NCBI GenBank assembly: GCA_017432565.1
Contig: JAFRIW010000013.1
Span: forward strand, 117,132 to 181,131
Direction: 5' to 3'
Origin: Lachnospiraceae bacterium
Lineage (GTDB): Bacteria > Bacillota > Clostridia > Lachnospirales > Lachnospiraceae
Length of the DNA: 64,000 nucleotides
The stretch's first letter is position 1; each line of letters starts with the position of its first letter. The position numbers and the translations under genes were made by a program. This document shows positions 1 through 9,013 of the stretch, one piece after another. The notes beneath the pieces are model-generated. The model worked only from the letters and a program-made list of their open reading frames with translations, was not told the DNA's origin and made no database searches.

Positions 1-923
1 TTCAGGCAGCACATCAGCCTTCCGCAGACGCCGGAGATCTTGGTCGGGTTCAGAGAAAGGTTCTGCTCCTTGGCCATCTTGATGGAAACCGGAACAAAAT
101 CCGAGAGGTAGGTGTGACAGCACAGCGGCCGTCCGCAGCTGCCGTACCCGCCCAGAATCTTGGTCTCGTCCCGCACGCCGATCTGGCGCAGTTCGATCCG
201 GGTCCGGAAAATACCGGCCAGGTCCTTGACCAGATCCCGGAAGTCCACACGGCCGTCTGCCGTGAAATAAAACAGGATTTTGCTGCCGTCGAAGGTATAT
301 TCCGCGTCGATCAGCTTCATGTCCAGGCCGCGTGCGCGGATTTTCTCCTGGCAGATTCTGCGCGCTTCCTTTTCCTTCTCGCGGGCAGTCCTGACCTTTT
401 CCTCGTCCTCCGGTGTCGCAATCCGGATCACCTGGCGCAGTGGCGCGCTGTACCGGTGCTCATCCACCTCGATCGGATCCGCCGAAGCCGTCCCGAATTC
501 AACGCCCCGCGAAGTCTCGACAATCACATGGGTCCCTTTCCGGATCGGAAGGTCGCCCGGCGAGAAATAATAGATTTTGCCCGCTGAGCGGAAGCGGACA
601 CCCACTACGATGCGGCCCCCTCCCGGCGTATTCATCAGAATCGGCGCGCAGCCGCCGCAGCAGGGCAGACCCTGCGGCTTGTCCTCATACCCGAATGCGT
701 CCGTTTCCGGAGATTCTTCCGCCTCTTCAGACTCCGCCGCTTCTCCGGCCTCCGCGTCCTCTTCATCCGCAGCGGCAGGGACCGGTTCCTCTTCCTCCGC
801 GGTGACAGGGAGCGGCTCGTCCTCCAGCGCGGCCAGGACGACTTCTTCGGGCTCCGCGAATTCCGCGGCTTCCTCGGCTTCGTATACCAGTTCTTCGATA
901 TCTCTGTATTCTTTCTTATCCAT
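1..923 (-). CDS. ricT: RicT/YaaT-type PSP1 domain protein, 3' end missing
   Basis: The reading frame starts at 923 and runs off the left edge of the window, so about 307 residues are visible. The first 75 residues are strongly acidic and Ala/Glu-rich. A Cys cluster (C88, C89, C92) follows, then the PSP1 domain with the paired motifs GSCGRPLCC and GVCGRLMCC near the visible end. In Bacillus the family member RicT joins the Y-complex, an Fe-S protein assembly that helps RNase Y mature mRNAs and affects sporulation and competence; that role here is inferred from family. The ATG lies inside the holB end (8-bp overlap), so it is translationally coupled to holB. This gene order is common in Clostridia. 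Confidence 0.9.
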   Translation of the reverse strand, partial: MDKKEYRDIEELVYEAEEAAEFAEPEEVVLAALEDEPLPVTAEEEEPVPAAADEEDAEAGEAAESEEAEESPETDAFGYEDKPQGLPCCGGCAPILMNTPGGGRIVVGVRFRSAGKIYYFSPGDLPIRKGTHVIVETSRGVEFGTASADPIEVDEHRYSAPLRQVIRIATPEDEEKVRTAREKEKEARRICQEKIRARGLDMKLIDAEYTFDGSKILFYFTADGRVDFRDLVKDLAGIFRTRIELRQIGVRDETKILGGYGSCGRPLCCHTYLSDFVPVSIKMAKEQNLSLNPTKISGVCGRLMCCL

Positions 924-1941
924 ATTTTTTCAGATCCAGGAGCAGCACTTCCAGTATCAGCTCCAGATTTGTATTATACTTCATCTGCCTTTCGGCGGTG
1001 TCAAAAGCGGCCAGAATCCGGCCGATATTCTCTGCCGGCGTGCGCACAGCCGCTTCTATAATATACTGTACCTCTCCCACAAAAATCAAGCCGGCGGGCC
1101 GGCCCGTCTCCTTGTAGAAGAGCACATCCCGGTACCAGCTCCGCATCAGGCCGAGCACCTCCGGCATCGCAGTGCGGTCTTTCCCGTACTCCTTCGTGAA
1201 CCCGAGCAGCTCAGTGATGTCCTTTCGCGGCAGATTCTTCAGCAGTTCCACGACCGCGTCATACATGGCGGCAAAATCCGGACTTCCGGCCAGTTCCTTC
1301 GCCCGCCCGATGCTGCCGGAGGCAAAACGCGACACGATCCGTGCGTGCTGCCGGTCCTCGCCGCATTTTGCAGTCAGATACTGTTCCACCTGTTCCTCCG
1401 GGAGCGGACTGATTTTCAGCGCCACACATCGAGAAAGCACCGTCGGGAGAAACGCGGAGAGCGAGGCGGCCAGCAGAAGGAGCACGGCGTATGCGGGCGG
1501 CTCCTCCAGCGTTTTCAGCAGGGCATTCTGTGCCTGCGGCGTCATTTTGTCCGCGTCAGGCAGAATATAGACCTTGTAGGGGCTTCCGTAGGGACGGATG
1601 GGCACATCGCTGATCACACGACGGATATCGTCCACCGAAAGATCCGTGCGCTTGTCGCTTTTGCTTTTCTTCTCATGGGTGACCGTAATGATGTCCGGAT
1701 GCGCATCGCTCTCATAACGGATGCAGGACGGACAGGTCCCGCAGCGGTCTGTCAGCGCGGGATTCTTCTGTCTGGTTTCGCACTGGAGCGCAGCAGCAAA
1801 GACACCGGCCAGAAGCCGGCGTCCCGATCCCTTTTCCCCGTACAGGATATATGCGTGGGAAACCGCCCCGGTCCGGAGCGCATTCTGCAGATGTTCACCG
1901 GCCGCTCCGAGGCCGATGATGTCATGAAAGGTTTCCTTCAT
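916..1941 (-). CDS. holB: DNA polymerase III subunit delta'
   Basis: This 341-residue protein is a clamp-loader subunit that helps load the beta sliding clamp during replication. An AAA+ N-terminal domain carries a zinc-binding Cys set (C54, C67, C70, C73) and the Ser-Arg-Cys arginine-finger motif at 169-171. The P-loop at about 35-41 reads GEKGSGR and lacks the usual GK[ST], so it probably does not hydrolyse ATP itself; delta' subunits are often inactive in this way. The gene overlaps the upstream guanylate kinase gene by 20 bp and the downstream ricT gene by 8 bp, so the three genes form one operon. Confidence 0.93.
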   Translation of the reverse strand: MKETFHDIIGLGAAGEHLQNALRTGAVSHAYILYGEKGSGRRLLAGVFAAALQCETRQKNPALTDRCGTCPSCIRYESDAHPDIITVTHEKKSKSDKRTDLSVDDIRRVISDVPIRPYGSPYKVYILPDADKMTPQAQNALLKTLEEPPAYAVLLLLAASLSAFLPTVLSRCVALKISPLPEEQVEQYLTAKCGEDRQHARIVSRFASGSIGRAKELAGSPDFAAMYDAVVELLKNLPRKDITELLGFTKEYGKDRTAMPEVLGLMRSWYRDVLFYKETGRPAGLIFVGEVQYIIEAAVRTPAENIGRILAAFDTAERQMKYNTNLELILEVLLLDLKKYG

Positions 1942-2557
1942 GCTCCGCTCCGGTCTCTTCCAGAATCAGGGCGCGGATCTGCGCGATGCAGTCCTCCAGT
2001 GCCCCGTTGTTTTCAAAGCGTCTTTCGATGCCGGCAGCCGCCAGCTTCTCATCGCTCATATCCGCCGTGTCTGTGAGGAAGCGGCGGCACATCTCTTCAT
2101 ATTTCGGAACGGTCTGTCCCTGCTCGCGGTGAATCGCGCGCATCAGGCGCAGGCCGTCCTCCACCTCGACATAGATGGGAACGACGATCGGCCGTCCGTC
2201 CGGGCCGTCTCCGTAATAATCGCGCATCGCGATATAGGAGGCCAGCACGCCCGGGACGAGATAGCTGCCCCTGGTGAGATCCACCCGGCCGTCGTCGACC
2301 GTGTAGTAATACCATCTCCCGTAAACCGTGTCGTAATGCCGGGATTCAATCACCTTTCCCTCTTCCTGCAGCTGCCGGAAGGTCTCGACCGATGTGAAAT
2401 GGTACTCCCGGCCGTCCTCCTCCCGGTCCCGGATGGGCCGTGTGGTATACATGATGACACGGTGGAGCTTTAAGTCCTCCTGCCCTAGAAGCTTCTGATA
2501 GATCGTGTCTTTTCCCGATGAACTTTTTCCGATAATACAGAATATTTTATTGGACAT
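1922..2557 (-). CDS. gmk: Guanylate kinase family protein
   Basis: This 211-residue protein starts with a P-loop (GKSSSGKDT, residues 10-18) and contains the Thr-Arg-Pro-Arg region around residue 40 that binds GMP in guanylate kinases. Its likely reaction is GMP + ATP to GDP + ADP. Sequence between the nucleotide-binding motifs diverges from the classical housekeeping enzyme, and Clostridia often carry a second guanylate kinase elsewhere, so this may be a paralogue with another substrate. It is the first gene of the gmk-holB-ricT operon; its 3' end overlaps holB by 20 bp. A 47-bp gap separates it from pyk upstream. Confidence 0.8.
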   Translation of the reverse strand: MSNKIFCIIGKSSSGKDTIYQKLLGQEDLKLHRVIMYTTRPIRDREEDGREYHFTSVETFRQLQEEGKVIESRHYDTVYGRWYYYTVDDGRVDLTRGSYLVPGVLASYIAMRDYYGDGPDGRPIVVPIYVEVEDGLRLMRAIHREQGQTVPKYEEMCRRFLTDTADMSDEKLAAAGIERRFENNGALEDCIAQIRALILEETGAEHEGNLS

Positions 2558-2604
2558 GTGCTGTTCTCTTCATATTTTGCCCGGAAAGCGGGGAACCTCA
2601 GCTC

Positions 2605-4026
2605 TTACCAGACCTCGATGACGCGGATCATATTTGTGTTGCCCGAGACGCCGAGCGGAACGCCCGCCGTCAGGACCACCTCATCTCCGGCTCTCACAAG
2701 GCCTGCGTGCTTGGCCTGCCGCACGGCGGTGTCAAAAAGCATCTCCGCGGTGTCCTCGTGCGGAATAATCAGCGGCACAACGCCGAACATCAGGTTCATC
2801 TGACAGGCCACGATGCTCTGGGTGGTGCAGGCAATAATCGGACACTCCGGCTTGTACTGGGACAGCCGGAACGCCGTGAAGCCCGAAATAGTCACGGTGA
2901 TGATCGCCTTGGCCTGAATATCCTCCGCCACCGTACAGGTCGCGTGGGAGATGGCCGTCGTGATGTCTCTGGCCTCCGCCAGCTCCGGCGCGCGGGTCTG
3001 CATCCGGTGCCGGTAGTCAATCTCCTTCTCCGTCGCCTCCGCAATCCTTGACATCACCCGGACGGCTTCGAGCGGGTACTGACCGGCTGCGGTCTCGCCT
3101 GAGAGCATGATGGCGGTCGTTCCGTCGTACACGGCATTGGCCACATCCGTCGCCTCCGCGCGGGTGGGTCTGGGGTGCGACATCATGGAATCCAGCATCT
3201 GCGTCGCGGTCACGACGATTTTGCCCTTCTTCTGGGCCAGCCGGATCATCTGCTTCTGCAGCATCGGAACCTGTTCCAGCGGCACTTCCACGCCCAGATC
3301 GCCGCGGGCGACCATGATACCGTCCGCCTCATCCAGGATCTCCTCCAGATTCCGGAAGCCCTGCATGTTTTCGATCTTCGCGATGATTTTCATGCGGCTG
3401 GAGTGCTCGTCCAGGATGTGCCGGATCTCCCGCACATCCTCCGCGGTGCGCGTAAAGGATGTCGCAATGAAATCATAACCCAGCTTACAGCCGAAAATAA
3501 TATCCTCGCGGTCCTGCCTGCTGATAAAGGGCATGGACAGATCCGCTCCCGGGACGTTGACGCCCTTGTGATTGGAAACCGGCCCGCCGTTGATGACGCG
3601 GCAGCGGATTTCCGTTCCCTCCACGGACTCCACCTTCAGCTCGATCAGGCCGTCGTCAATCAGAATGCTGCTGCCTCTTTTCACATCGCCCGGAAGGCCC
3701 GCATAGGTAATGGAGCCGATAGTGCTGTCGCCGACCAGCTCCCGCGTTGTCAGGACGAATTCTTTTCCCGCCTCCAGCAGAACCTTTCCGCCCTGAAAAT
3801 CTCTTAAGCGGATTTCCGGTCCTCTGGTGTCCAGCAGTGCCGCCACGGGCACATTCATTGCGATCCGGACCTTCTTGAGACGCAGGAATTTGGCCTCGTG
3901 CTCCTCGTGCGTCCCGTGGGAGAAATTGAACCGCGCGACATTCATCCCCGCCAGGATCAGCTCCCGCAGCATTTCCTCGCTCTCGCTGGCCGGTCCGATA
4001 GTACAGATGATTTTGGTTTTACGCAT
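2605..4026 (-). CDS. pyk: Pyruvate kinase
   Basis: This 473-residue cytoplasmic glycolytic enzyme converts phosphoenolpyruvate and ADP to pyruvate and ATP. It opens with the typical TKIICTIGPAS, followed by the FNFSHG region, the active-site stretch VARGDLGVEVP and the ETAAGQYP motif. Its length matches single-domain-set bacterial pyruvate kinases without the extra C-terminal PEP-utiliser domain of Bacillus types. The start codon lies inside the last codons of the upstream flavoprotein gene (8-bp overlap) behind a GGAGG site, so the two are coupled. Confidence 0.97.
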   Translation of the reverse strand: MRKTKIICTIGPASESEEMLRELILAGMNVARFNFSHGTHEEHEAKFLRLKKVRIAMNVPVAALLDTRGPEIRLRDFQGGKVLLEAGKEFVLTTRELVGDSTIGSITYAGLPGDVKRGSSILIDDGLIELKVESVEGTEIRCRVINGGPVSNHKGVNVPGADLSMPFISRQDREDIIFGCKLGYDFIATSFTRTAEDVREIRHILDEHSSRMKIIAKIENMQGFRNLEEILDEADGIMVARGDLGVEVPLEQVPMLQKQMIRLAQKKGKIVVTATQMLDSMMSHPRPTRAEATDVANAVYDGTTAIMLSGETAAGQYPLEAVRVMSRIAEATEKEIDYRHRMQTRAPELAEARDITTAISHATCTVAEDIQAKAIITVTISGFTAFRLSQYKPECPIIACTTQSIVACQMNLMFGVVPLIIPHEDTAEMLFDTAVRQAKHAGLVRAGDEVVLTAGVPLGVSGNTNMIRVIEVW

Positions 4027-5206
4027 TCACTGCCTCCACAAATGCATCCAGCGCCGCCTCGTCGTGCAGTGCGCTCTTCATTGTCAGCATCTGATCCAGG
4101 ATGGTCACGTTCTTGAGATTCTCCAGCTCCGCCCGCATCAGCTTGCCGCTGGCCGGCGCCCAGGTTCCGTTCTCCGCCAGGGCGAAGGTGCGGTTTGAAA
4201 CGCCCAGCGCCTCCATGTCATGCAGGAAATTCTTCATCGGAGGATAAATGCCGTTGCAGTAAGTCGGGCAGAACAGCGCGATCTTTCCGCAGCGCCAGAC
4301 TTCCGAGATCAGGTAAGAAACGTCCGTGCCGGACACATCGTAAACGCTGACCCTGCGGCCTTTTGCCTGCAGCTTCGCGGCGGCGGCCTGCGCGGCGCTC
4401 GCCGTGTGGCCGTACAGGCTTCCGTAGACGATCAGAATCGAATCCGGCTCCTCCGGCGTGTAGGTGCTCCACTTCTGATATTTGTCCAGAAACCAGCCCA
4501 GATCCTTTCTCCACACCGGTCCGTGCAGCGGAAGCAGCATGGAGATCTCAAGGCCGGCCGCCTTCTTCAGGACTGCCTGAACCTGCATGCCGAACTTGCC
4601 GACGATGTTGGCGTAGTAGCGGCGCGCCTCATCCAGATAATTCTTTTCAAAATCCGACTCGTCCGCGAAGATACTGCTCTCGATGGCTCCGAACGTTCCG
4701 AAGGCATCGGCCGAGAACAGGGCTTTTGAGGCCTCATCGTAAGCCAGCAGAACTTCCGGCCAGTGCACCATCGGTGCCGCCACGAAGCGGAAGCTGTGCT
4801 TTCCGGTCTCCAACACGTCGCCTTCCTTGACGACCTGCCGCTTTACGTCCGCCAGCTCCGGGAAGAACTGCTTCATGAAGTTGAAGGTCTGGGCGCTGCC
4901 CACGACCGTGACATCGGGATAGAGCCGCAGCACGTTGGCCAGCTGCGAGCAGTGATCCGGCTCCATGTGCAGCACGACCAGATAATCAGGCTGCCTGTCG
5001 CCCAGCGCTCCCTGCAGATTCTCCAGGTACTGGTCCGCGACGGAGACATCGGAGGTATCGAAGACGGTGATTTTTTCATCCAGCACAACATAGTTGTTGT
5101 ACGAGACACCGCGGGTGAGCGGGAACAGGTTTTCAAAGCGGGCAAGGCGTCTGTCGCTCGCGCCGATCCATAAGATGTCCTCTGTGACATTCTGAATGTT
5201 GACCAT
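4019..5206 (-). CDS. FprA-family A-type flavoprotein (O2/NO reductase)
   Basis: This 395-residue protein has an N-terminal metallo-beta-lactamase-like di-iron domain with the HMEPDH metal motif near residue 80, a further His near 147 (MVHWPE), an Asp near 165 (SADAFG) and a His near 227 (LPLHGP). A flavodoxin-like FMN domain follows from about residue 250 (YGSLYGHTASA). Such enzymes reduce O2 to water or NO to N2O in the anaerobe cytoplasm, fed by rubredoxin-type donors. Rubredoxin proteins occur further along this window at 41,943-43,740, but not beside it. It is upstream of and overlaps pyk. Confidence 0.92.
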   Translation of the reverse strand: MVNIQNVTEDILWIGASDRRLARFENLFPLTRGVSYNNYVVLDEKITVFDTSDVSVADQYLENLQGALGDRQPDYLVVLHMEPDHCSQLANVLRLYPDVTVVGSAQTFNFMKQFFPELADVKRQVVKEGDVLETGKHSFRFVAAPMVHWPEVLLAYDEASKALFSADAFGTFGAIESSIFADESDFEKNYLDEARRYYANIVGKFGMQVQAVLKKAAGLEISMLLPLHGPVWRKDLGWFLDKYQKWSTYTPEEPDSILIVYGSLYGHTASAAQAAAAKLQAKGRRVSVYDVSGTDVSYLISEVWRCGKIALFCPTYCNGIYPPMKNFLHDMEALGVSNRTFALAENGTWAPASGKLMRAELENLKNVTILDQMLTMKSALHDEAALDAFVEAVNA

Positions 5207-5282
5207 GACTGTAAAATGCTCCTTTCTGTATTGACATAAAAGAGCCGGTTTTCGGACCGGTCCTTAAGTTTCTTCGTTTTTC

Positions 5283-5288
5283 ATTATA
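5283..5288 (-). promoter_or_regulatory. Candidate -10 box for the FprA-pyk transcript
   Basis: A perfect TATAAT lies on the minus strand about 77 bp ahead of the flavoprotein start, in the 107-bp gap after the ABC exporter. No good -35 box is seen at 16-18 bp (TACTTT at best), so the promoter call is tentative. A short CCGGT/ACCGG hairpin before CTCTTTT between here and the gene could be a weak terminator for the exporter. Confidence 0.4.
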
Positions 5289-5313
5289 GCACCGCACACT
5301 TAAGAAAAGTATC

Positions 5314-7104
5314 TCAATCAAACTGTGACCGGTAAAGGCTGTAATAGAAGCCTTTCGCGGCCATCAGGCTCTCATGAGTGCCCTGTTCCACAATATCCCC
5401 GTGGTTCACCACCAGAATAAGATCCGCGTTCTGGATCGTGGAGAGTCTGTGGGCGATGACGAAGCAGGTTTTGCCTGCCATCAGATTCCGGATGGCCTTC
5501 TGAACCTGCCGCTCGGTGTTGGTGTCGACGTTGCTGGTCGCCTCGTCCAATATCAGCATGCCGGTGTCATACAGCATGGCCCGCGCGATGGTCAGCAGCT
5601 GCTTCTGGCCTTTCGAAATGTTGCCGCCGTCCTCGGAAATCACCGTGTTGTAGCCCTGCGGGAGCCGCATGATATAATTGTGGATCCGCGCGGCCTTCGC
5701 GGCGGCGATGACTTCCTCTTTTGAGGCGTTTTCCTTTCCGTATGCGATGTTGTCGTAGATGGTTCCCCGGAACAGCCAGGTGTCCTGCAGAACCATTGCA
5801 TAGCTTCTGCGCAGACTCTCTCTTGTGTAGGCCGTCTGCGGCAGGCCGTCCACGCGGATTGTCCCGCTGTCGGGATCGTAGAAGCGCATGAGCAGGCTGA
5901 TAATCGTGGTTTTGCCCGCCCCCGTGGGGCCGACGATCGCGACCGTCCGGCCTGATTCTGCCTCCAGGGACAGGTCATGCAGCACTGTCTTGCCGGGCAC
6001 ATAGCCGAAAGAGACATGCTCGAATTCCACATGGCCTTCGCAGTCCCGAAGCTCCTGTGCATCCGGCAGATCCTCCGTCTCCTCCGCCTCGTCCAGCAGC
6101 CGGAACACCCGCTCCGCGGCGGCCAGTGCACTGAAGATTTCGTTGATGATATTGGAGATTTCATTGATCGGCCCGGAAAATTTCCGGCTGTAGAGCACGA
6201 AGCTGGAAATCTGGCCCAGGCTCACAATGCCCTTCAGATACAGGACCGCACCGCCCATGCCGATCGCCGACAGGCCGATATTCGAGATCATGCCGATGGT
6301 CGGCCCCATCGTCATGCCCAGTCCGTCCGCGTCCCGGTAAGCCTCTGCCGCCGCCCGGTTGATCTCGGAAAAGCGCGCGGAAGCCCTGTCCTCGTTGGCA
6401 TAGGCCAGAATCGTCCTCTGCCCGGTGAACATCTCCTCGGCATAGCCGTTCATCCTGCCGTAGGCAGCGCTGCGCTTCGCATAGCGCGGGCGTGTCTTCT
6501 TTCCCATCCGGCCGGTGAACCAGATGGAGACCGGGATCGTAAAAAGCATGCACAGCACCAGCGGGATTGAAATGGTGCACATCATGATAAAACTTCCGGT
6601 CACTGTTACCAGACTGGTCAGAATCTGAATGATGTCTGCCGAGAGGGAGGTGCAGACAACGTCAATGTCGTAGGAGACCCGGCTGATGATATCGCCCGCC
6701 TGGTTGTGGTGATAATATCCCACCGGCAGCTTCATCAGCTTGGCCATCACATCCCGCCGCATATTCTCGGCAATGCGGCGCCCCACGCGCATCATGCCGA
6801 TGCTGATCAGGAAATTCAGGATATTGGAGACCGCGTAGGTCAGCAGCATCAGCAGCGCATAGTGGCGCACTCCGGCAAGGTCCACGTGCCCCGGCCCCAG
6901 CCGGTACCCTTCCTCTGCGACGTCAATCGCCTTTCCCGCAAAGCGCGGCCCCAGGAGATTTCCGATATTGGAGAGGAACGCAAAGCACAGAAACAGAAGG
7001 ACCAGCCATTTGTACGCCATCATATAGCGGATGATGCGCACAAGGGTCCCTTTCGCGTCTCTCGGCCGTTCCTTTACTTTTCCCCGATCTCCCGGTCCCG
7101 GCAT
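5314..7104 (-). CDS. ABC exporter half-transporter, catalytically competent subunit
   Basis: The reading frame is open up to 7233, but the ATG at 7104 has a GAGGA site 6 bp upstream and lies beyond the stop of the preceding gene, so a 596-residue product is preferred. It has six membrane segments (about residues 20-280) and an ATPase domain with P-loop GPTGAGKTT, Walker B ILILDEATS with the catalytic Glu, and switch His in IAHRLST. Its signature motif is ISKGQ rather than LSGGQ. It probably pairs with the adjacent gene as a heterodimeric exporter in the plasma membrane; substrate unknown. Confidence 0.88.
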   Translation of the reverse strand: MPGPGDRGKVKERPRDAKGTLVRIIRYMMAYKWLVLLFLCFAFLSNIGNLLGPRFAGKAIDVAEEGYRLGPGHVDLAGVRHYALLMLLTYAVSNILNFLISIGMMRVGRRIAENMRRDVMAKLMKLPVGYYHHNQAGDIISRVSYDIDVVCTSLSADIIQILTSLVTVTGSFIMMCTISIPLVLCMLFTIPVSIWFTGRMGKKTRPRYAKRSAAYGRMNGYAEEMFTGQRTILAYANEDRASARFSEINRAAAEAYRDADGLGMTMGPTIGMISNIGLSAIGMGGAVLYLKGIVSLGQISSFVLYSRKFSGPINEISNIINEIFSALAAAERVFRLLDEAEETEDLPDAQELRDCEGHVEFEHVSFGYVPGKTVLHDLSLEAESGRTVAIVGPTGAGKTTIISLLMRFYDPDSGTIRVDGLPQTAYTRESLRRSYAMVLQDTWLFRGTIYDNIAYGKENASKEEVIAAAKAARIHNYIMRLPQGYNTVISEDGGNISKGQKQLLTIARAMLYDTGMLILDEATSNVDTNTERQVQKAIRNLMAGKTCFVIAHRLSTIQNADLILVVNHGDIVEQGTHESLMAAKGFYYSLYRSQFD

Positions 7105-7174
7105 TTTTATCCTCGTTTCATTTCTTCCCGGCTGCTCTTTATTCAAGATCGCCTTGGCATTCTTGCCGCGCCGC

Positions 7175-9004
7175 TTATCCCAGCGCCCCCATCTGAACCT
7201 CATAGGTCTCACGATACATTTCGCAGTTCTCAAGCAGCTCTTCGTGTGTTCCGTACCCGATACAGCGCCCGTTGTCGAGCACCAGAATCCGTGTCATGCC
7301 CATCACGCTGGAAATACGCTGCGCAATCATGACGGTCGTCGCCCCGGGATAGTTTTCCCGGATCGCCCGGCGCATGGCCGCATCCGTCCGGTAATCCAGT
7401 GCCGAAGAGGCGTCGTCCAGAATCAGGATTTCCGGCGCCGCCGCCAGCGCCCGCGCCACAAGAATCCGCTGCTTCTGACCGCCGGACACATCCGCGCCCT
7501 GAATGGCCATCTCGTGTTCCAGTCCGCCGGGCAGTTCATCCGTAAATTCGCGCGCCATCGCACAGTTTATAGCCATCTCCACCTGCTCCCGGGTCACTTC
7601 GCGCCCGAAAGCAATGTTCTCCTGCAGCGTGTCCTGAAAAATCATGTCGTTCTGGAAAACCGTGCCGAAGCGTCTCCGGAGTTCATCCTTCTCATAACAT
7701 CCGACCGGCTTTCCGTCCACATAAACCGAACCTTCGTCCGCATTGTAAAAATGCATCAGCAGGCTGACAATCGTCGTCTTTCCGCAGCCGGTGGGGCCGA
7801 CGATTCCCAGACTTTCGCCGCGCCGGACCGCGAAGCTGATGTCCTCCAGCGCCTTCTCCCGCTGTTCTCCGGCAAAATCCGCCCTGCGCCCGGATTCTCC
7901 CTGTCCGGAAGCCGCACCGTCGTTCTCATCGCCGCTCATATAAGAAAAGCTCACGCGGTCAAACCGGATGACCTCATCAGCCTCACTGGATCCCGCGGTA
8001 TTCTCCGCGACAGTGGTGCTTTCTGCACTGACCGTGTTTTCACTACCCGCCCTGTTTTCTTCCGCCGGCGTCTGCAGAACCAGATCAATCCGGTCCGCGC
8101 TGGCGCTGGCCTTGCTCATGGTCATGAAAATCCGGGACAGACCCATCACGCCCATGGCAATCATATTGAAATATGTGAGAAAAGCCAGAATGACACCCGG
8201 CCGGATTTCGCCGCTGTTGACGCGCTGCGCGCCGATCAGTACGACAAACGTCAGGCCGATATTCAGACACAGCTGCATCAGCGGCCCCGGGATCGCCATG
8301 ACCGTCGCGGCGGAAATATCCTGCTGTGTCATCTCCCGGTTGGCCGCGCCGAAGCGCCGGATTTCATAATCCTCTTTGCTGAGCGCGCGGACGACGCGGA
8401 TGCCGGTGATATTTTCCCGCATAATCCGCACAATGGCGTCCAGCTTCTGCTGAACCGCCGTGTACATCGGAATACCTCTGGAGGAAACAAAAAGAATGAC
8501 CGCGATCAGGAACGGCAGCAGCACCACCAGAATCATCGCCAGCCCCGTATCCATCATCAGCGAGACCAGAAGGCCTCCGATCAGCATGATGGGCGCGCGG
8601 ACACACAACGTCTGAAACTGCTGCACGGCGCTCTGAACATTGTAGCTGTCGCTGGTCATGCGTGAAATCAGGCTCGGGAGCCCGAAGCGGTCAAAATCAG
8701 GACCGCTCAGGTTGATGGTCTTCTCGAAGAGCTCCTGGCGGATCTCATAGCTGATCCGGTGGGCATTGCCGACAGCTTTCCGGTTCGCGGACACATTCAG
8801 GGCCCGCGTCAGGACCGCGACCGCAAACATCGCGCCGCCCCATAAAAAGACCGGCGCAAGTTCACCCATCGGAACCACATCGTCGATGATATGCTCCAGA
8901 ATGTACGGGAGCAGAAGCTCCGCCATCGTCCCGAGGAGTTTGATGAAAATGGCAGCCGTAACGGCTGCCCTGTATCTGTTTAATGAGCGCAGAATCAGTT
9001 TCAT
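7175..9004 (-). CDS. ABC exporter half-transporter, degenerate-site subunit
   Basis: This 609-residue protein has an N-terminal six-helix membrane domain and a C-terminal ATPase domain. Its P-loop GPTGCGKTT and signature VSGGQ are normal, but Walker B ends in DD (ILILDDASS) instead of DE, and the switch His is Gln (IAQRIS). Exporters of the TM287/288 type show this pattern: one dead and one active ATP site. An acidic insertion of roughly 50 residues (about 325-385) lies ahead of and within the start of the ATPase domain. It sits 10 bp after murG and is followed by its partner. Confidence 0.88.
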   Translation of the reverse strand: MKLILRSLNRYRAAVTAAIFIKLLGTMAELLLPYILEHIIDDVVPMGELAPVFLWGGAMFAVAVLTRALNVSANRKAVGNAHRISYEIRQELFEKTINLSGPDFDRFGLPSLISRMTSDSYNVQSAVQQFQTLCVRAPIMLIGGLLVSLMMDTGLAMILVVLLPFLIAVILFVSSRGIPMYTAVQQKLDAIVRIMRENITGIRVVRALSKEDYEIRRFGAANREMTQQDISAATVMAIPGPLMQLCLNIGLTFVVLIGAQRVNSGEIRPGVILAFLTYFNMIAMGVMGLSRIFMTMSKASASADRIDLVLQTPAEENRAGSENTVSAESTTVAENTAGSSEADEVIRFDRVSFSYMSGDENDGAASGQGESGRRADFAGEQREKALEDISFAVRRGESLGIVGPTGCGKTTIVSLLMHFYNADEGSVYVDGKPVGCYEKDELRRRFGTVFQNDMIFQDTLQENIAFGREVTREQVEMAINCAMAREFTDELPGGLEHEMAIQGADVSGGQKQRILVARALAAAPEILILDDASSALDYRTDAAMRRAIRENYPGATTVMIAQRISSVMGMTRILVLDNGRCIGYGTHEELLENCEMYRETYEVQMGALG

Positions 9005-9013
9005 GCGTTCCCT

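Noticed and set aside
577..2076. Long plus-strand open frame of 499 codons
   Set aside because: It lies antisense to ricT, holB and gmk, has low-complexity composition and matches no family; it is a by-product of GC-rich codon use.
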